Positions 60,634 to 64,000 of a stretch of DNA of 64,000 nucleotides are shown piece by piece. This DNA comes from Paenibacillus gyeongsangnamensis. GTDB lineage: Bacteria; Bacillota; Bacilli; Paenibacillales; NBRC-103111. Location: NCBI RefSeq assembly GCF_027533625.1, contig NZ_JAQAGZ010000013.1, positions 62,001 through 126,000 on the forward strand. The letters are read 5' to 3'. The notes beneath the pieces are model-generated. The model saw nothing but the letters and a program-made list of their open reading frames with translations, was not told the DNA's origin and made no database searches. Made by a program: the position numbers and the translations under genes. Each line of letters opens with the position of its first letter. Within the stretch, counting starts at the first letter, position 1.

Positions 60634-62778
60634 ATGGTATGGCAGACGGTTCAATGGCTGTCGTTTTTGGCTGTGACGGGATATGCGGTTCTGCTGTTTC
60701 TGCAGGCAGTACTGCGCAGGCGTGACAATATCCGGCTGGGGCGGCCGTCCGAGGGTCCGAAGAAATCCGGGAGGAGCGCAAAGGCGCTGCTGGGGCAAAT
60801 GCTCGGACACCGCAAGCTGTTGAAGGATCCGAGAAGCGGCGCGATGCACCTGGTCATGTTCTACGGCTTCATTGTACTGCAATTCGGGGCGCTTGATCTG
60901 ATAGGAAAAGGCCTTACGGGTGGGCGGCACCTTCCGCTGCCGGGGTATGCCGCGTTCACGCTGCTGCAGGAAATCGCGGTCTTGTCGGTGCTGGCGGCGG
61001 TCGCCTATGCGGCATACCGGCGCTATATCGAACGGCTGCCCCGTTTGAAGCGAGGCTGGAAGCCTGCCGTCGTGCTGCTGTTTATCACGCTGCTTATGCT
61101 GTCGGTGCTGCTTTCGCTCGCCTTCGAGCGGCGCTGGCTCGGCGAAGCGCCGTCCGTTTATGCGCCCGTGGCCTCCTGGCTCGCCGGCGGACTTGCATGG
61201 ATGTCTGCCGCGCAAGCGGAAGCAGGATTTTACGCGGCCTGGTGGCTGCATCTGCTGGTGCTGCTCTCTTTTCTCGTCTATGTACCACAATCGAAGCATC
61301 TTCACCTGATCACGGCCCCGGTGAATTTGTGGCTGGCCAGGGACCGCGCAGGCCGCTTGGAGAAGATCGATCTGGAGGACGAGAACGCGGAGTCGTACGG
61401 AGTCGGCCGGATCGAGGATTTTACGCGGAAGCAGCTGCTCGACCTGTATGCCTGCGTCGAATGCGGGCGCTGCACGAACGTTTGTCCCGCTTCGAATACC
61501 GGAAAACCGCTGTCGCCGATGCATCTGATTACGAAGCTGCGGGACCATTTGACGGAAAAAGGGGCTTTGGTCACATCCAAGTCGCCCTGGGTGCCGGCCT
61601 GGGCGTTCGGCGGCGCGGACGTGGCAGGGCAAGGGGCGCATCAAGTTGAGGCCGCAGGCAAGGTAGCTTGGAACGATGCGGCAGGCGGCACGGATATCCG
61701 CCCCACGCTGGCTTGGCAGCAGCAGTCCTGGCTTCGGCAGGAGGGGAATGCGGAGTCCGTCGAGCTGCTCGGCGGCGTCGTTACGGAAGAGGAGATCTGG
61801 GCGTGCACGTCCTGCCGCAATTGCGAGGATCAATGCCCTGTCGGCAACGAGCATGTGGACAAAATCGTCGATCTGCGCCGGTATCTCGTGCTGACGCAGG
61901 GAACGATGCCGCAGGAGGGCCAGCGGGCGCTGCAAAACATCGAGCGCCAGGGCAATCCGTGGGGCCTGAGCCGAAGCGACCGGGCGCAGTGGACCGGTGA
62001 CGTGGAAGGCTTCCGGGTGCCTACGGTGAAGGAGCGGCCGGATTTTGAAGTGCTTTTCTTCGTCGGCTCGATGGGCTCGTACGATCTTCGGACCCGGAAG
62101 GTTTCCCGCGCGCTCGTGCGGCTGATGAACGAGGCCGGGGTGAAATTCGCCATCCTCGGCAACGAGGAGCGGGGTTCCGGGGACACTCCCCGGAGGATGG
62201 GCAACGAGTTTCTGTTCCAGCAGCTGTGCGAGGACAATATTGCGACGTTCAAGCGATACGGGGTGAGGCGGATCGTTACGGCTTGTCCGCATACGTTTAA
62301 CCTGTTCAAGAACGAGTATCCGGATTTCGGCATGAAACAGGTGGAGGTGCTGCACCATACGCAGCTGCTTGGCCGGTTGATCCGCGAAGGACGGCTGTGG
62401 CCGGAGCACGAGGTTAACGAGCGGGTCGTATACCACGACTCTTGCTATTTGGGCCGGTACAACGGCGTTTACGACGAGCCCCGCGAGGTGCTGAGGGCGA
62501 TCCCGGGCGTGACGCTGCTGGAGATGGAGCGCTCTCGGGAGAATGCGATGTGCTGCGGTGCCGGCGGCGGCCGCATGTGGATGGAGGAGCAGGGCGGCAA
62601 GCGGGTGAATGTCGCCCGGACCGAGCAGGCGCTTGCGGTACAGCCGACCGTGATCGGGAGCGCTTGCCCGTATTGCCTCACGATGATGGAGGATGGGGTG
62701 AAAATGGCAGCACCGGATACCGGACTTCAGGCGATGGATATTGCGGAGCTGCTGGAGCTGTCCGTGTTCGGCCGTTAA
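60634..62778 (+). CDS. fadF: ETF:(mena)quinone oxidoreductase-like Fe-S membrane protein FadF
   Basis: FadF (YwjF in Bacillus subtilis) takes electrons from ETF to the menaquinone pool. Five or so helices lie in the first 230 residues (an NarI-like quinone/heme region). Two 4Fe-4S motifs follow, CVECGRCTNVCP and CTSCRNCEDQCP. Two CCG domains then hold CPHTFN...HHTQLL and DSCYLGRYNGVYDEPRE, CCGAGGGRMWMEE and CPYC. Length (714 aa) is as expected. The ribosome binding site is weak. It is followed by fadN after 42 bases. Confidence 0.92.
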   Translation: MVWQTVQWLSFLAVTGYAVLLFLQAVLRRRDNIRLGRPSEGPKKSGRSAKALLGQMLGHRKLLKDPRSGAMHLVMFYGFIVLQFGALDLIGKGLTGGRHLPLPGYAAFTLLQEIAVLSVLAAVAYAAYRRYIERLPRLKRGWKPAVVLLFITLLMLSVLLSLAFERRWLGEAPSVYAPVASWLAGGLAWMSAAQAEAGFYAAWWLHLLVLLSFLVYVPQSKHLHLITAPVNLWLARDRAGRLEKIDLEDENAESYGVGRIEDFTRKQLLDLYACVECGRCTNVCPASNTGKPLSPMHLITKLRDHLTEKGALVTSKSPWVPAWAFGGADVAGQGAHQVEAAGKVAWNDAAGGTDIRPTLAWQQQSWLRQEGNAESVELLGGVVTEEEIWACTSCRNCEDQCPVGNEHVDKIVDLRRYLVLTQGTMPQEGQRALQNIERQGNPWGLSRSDRAQWTGDVEGFRVPTVKERPDFEVLFFVGSMGSYDLRTRKVSRALVRLMNEAGVKFAILGNEERGSGDTPRRMGNEFLFQQLCEDNIATFKRYGVRRIVTACPHTFNLFKNEYPDFGMKQVEVLHHTQLLGRLIREGRLWPEHEVNERVVYHDSCYLGRYNGVYDEPREVLRAIPGVTLLEMERSRENAMCCGAGGGRMWMEEQGGKRVNVARTEQALAVQPTVIGSACPYCLTMMEDGVKMAAPDTGLQAMDIAELLELSVFGR

Positions 62779-62820
62779 AGAGATCGGGAAAAATGCGCAA
62801 TCAAGGAGGAATCGCCGTCA

Positions 62821-64000
62821 TGATCAGACCGATAAGGCAAGCGGCCGTACTCGGCTCCGGCGTTATGGGCTCGGGCATCGCCGCTCACCTCGCGAACGCG
62901 GGCATCGATTGCCTGCTGCTTGATCTGGTACCCGAGCGGCTCACCGCGGAGGAGGAAGCGAAGGGCTGGACGCTGGACCATCCTTCGGTTCGCAACCGAA
63001 GGGCTGCGGACGCGGTCGCCCGGCTGACGAAGACGAAGCCGGCGGCGCTGTATGACGACGCCTTCGTCCGGCGGATTACGCCCGGCAATTTGGAGGATGA
63101 TTTTGCCAAGCTGAGCGGTGTCGATTGGATTATCGAGGTGATCGTCGAGCGGCTCGATGCGAAGAAAGCGCTGCTGGAGCGTGTAGAGCAGGTATGGCGG
63201 CCGGGGACCGTCGTGAGCTCGAACACTTCCGGCATTTCGGTGAACGCGATGGCGGAAGGGCGAAGCGCAGCGTTCCGGGCGCATTTTCTCGGTACGCACT
63301 TTTTCAACCCGCCCCGGTATATGCCGCTTCTGGAGCTGATTCCCGGCGAGGCTACCGACCCGAGGGTCGTAAACGGCATGAGGCGCTTCTGCGAACGGAA
63401 GCTCGGCAAAAGCACGGTCGTCGCCAAGGACACGCCGAACTTTATCGCCAACCGGATCGGCACCTACGGCATCCTCGTTACGCTCGAAGCGATGGCGGAA
63501 GGCGGCTTCACGGTGGAAGAGGTTGACGCCGTCACTGGTCATGCGATGGGCAGGCCGAAGAGCGCAACGTTCCGCACGCTCGATCTTGTGGGACTCGATA
63601 CATTTGTGCATGTGGCGGACAACGTGCATGCGAACGTGACGGATGAAGCGGAGCAAGCGGCCTTCCGCACGCCGGAGCCGCTGAAGGCGATGGTGGCCGC
63701 AGGACAGCTCGGCGAGAAGACGGGGCGCGGCTTTTATTTGAAGCGAAGGACGGCGGAGGGGGGCAGCGAGATTTTGTCGCTGAGCCTGAAGACGATGGAT
63801 TACGGTCCGCAGAAGAAGGTATCGTCAGCAGCGCTGGAGGCAGCCAAGCAAGCGAAGGGAGCGGCGGGCAAAATCAAGGCGCTCCTTGCCGGAGGGGATC
63901 GTTATGCGGAGCTGGCGTGGACGCTGCTGAAGAAAACGCTGCTCTATTCGGCGGCCAAGATCGGGGAAATCGCGGATACGGTACAGGATGTGGACGATGC
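62821..64000 (+). CDS. fadN: 3-Hydroxyacyl-CoA dehydrogenase FadN, 3' end outside window
   Basis: FadN (YusL type) catalyses the hydroxyacyl-CoA dehydrogenase step, and in the full protein also enoyl-CoA hydration, of beta-oxidation. The NAD-binding VLGSGVMGSGIAAHLANAGI opens the protein, and DWIIEVIVERLDAKK, NTSGISVNAMAEGR and THFFNPPRYMPLLELIP are the family signatures. AAGGAGG lies 10 bases before ATG 62821. About 393 codons are visible and the frame is still open at the window edge; full-length homologues have nearly 790 residues. It is in an apparent operon with fadF. Confidence 0.93.

Noticed and set aside
60517..62436. 639-codon minus-strand frame opposite fadF, and 547-codon frame opposite the GH106 gene (46335-47978)
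   Set aside because: Same shadow effect; composition is rich in Arg/His/Gln/Pro as expected from reverse-complemented coding sequence.

Overview
The window looks like a chromosomal segment of a GC-rich, low-temperature-type Firmicute, most likely Paenibacillus or a close relative. The signs are strong AGGAGG-type ribosome binding sites, a T-box leader on proS, LplB/YtcP-type sugar permeases with LipO-like binding proteins, a YtdP-like membrane AraC regulator, a fadF/fadN fatty-acid oxidation set, DUF4023 and DUF2157/GDYXXLXY proteins. I saw no rRNA, tRNA, phage, CRISPR array or transposase gene. The species assignment is inference.

Layout. 1-8.3 kb: end of a class B penicillin-binding protein, a 5TM histidine kinase, an orphan pelF-pelG pair divergent from a GH114 glycosidase, and a Tat-exported phosphoesterase. 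8.6-12 kb: DUF2157 and GDYXXLXY membrane proteins, a palindromic 163-bp tandem repeat array (array A), and an ECF41 sigma factor preceded by a textbook ECF41 promoter. 12-19.2 kb: an 11-bp tandem repeat array, lipL, an esterase, and the pdhABCD operon; LipL would lipoylate the PdhC made next door. 19.2-25 kb: a possible small RNA after pdhD, a frameshifted sugar-binding lipoprotein, an AraC regulator, a methyltransferase, a 360-nt candidate structured RNA, a polysaccharide deacetylase and a 44-aa DUF4023 protein.

25-34 kb: a TetR-controlled operon (TetR, HlyD adaptor, ABC-2 permease without ATPase, large exported protein); fabF divergent from a MmyB-like regulator across a perfect palindrome; an Asp-box propeller lipoprotein. 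34-42.6 kb: DinB-like protein, APH(3')-type kinase, repeat array B (same family as array A), proS with T-box, a serine hydrolase broken by one stop codon, a LacI regulator and an orphan sugar-binding protein. 42.6-45.6 kb: an APH-fold kinase, an SGNH hydrolase and an unrecognised basic-tailed protein.

45.8-57.3 kb is a glycan-utilisation locus of rhamnogalacturonan type: GH106-like rhamnosidase, two permeases, membrane AraC regulator, binding protein and a frameshifted GH105 hydrolase. Its two promoters share the same direct-repeat operator, so the regulator probably drives both. 57.3-64 kb: a DUF429 protein with an odd repeat tail, then etfA-etfB facing away from fadF-fadN, the electron-transfer and hydroxyacyl-CoA steps of fatty-acid beta-oxidation.

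The most unusual content is non-coding: a 163-bp palindromic repeat family at two convergent intergenic sites, a two-hairpin element of about 100 nt in four same-strand copies that each follow a T-run, an 11-bp helically phased array, and two candidate RNA genes.
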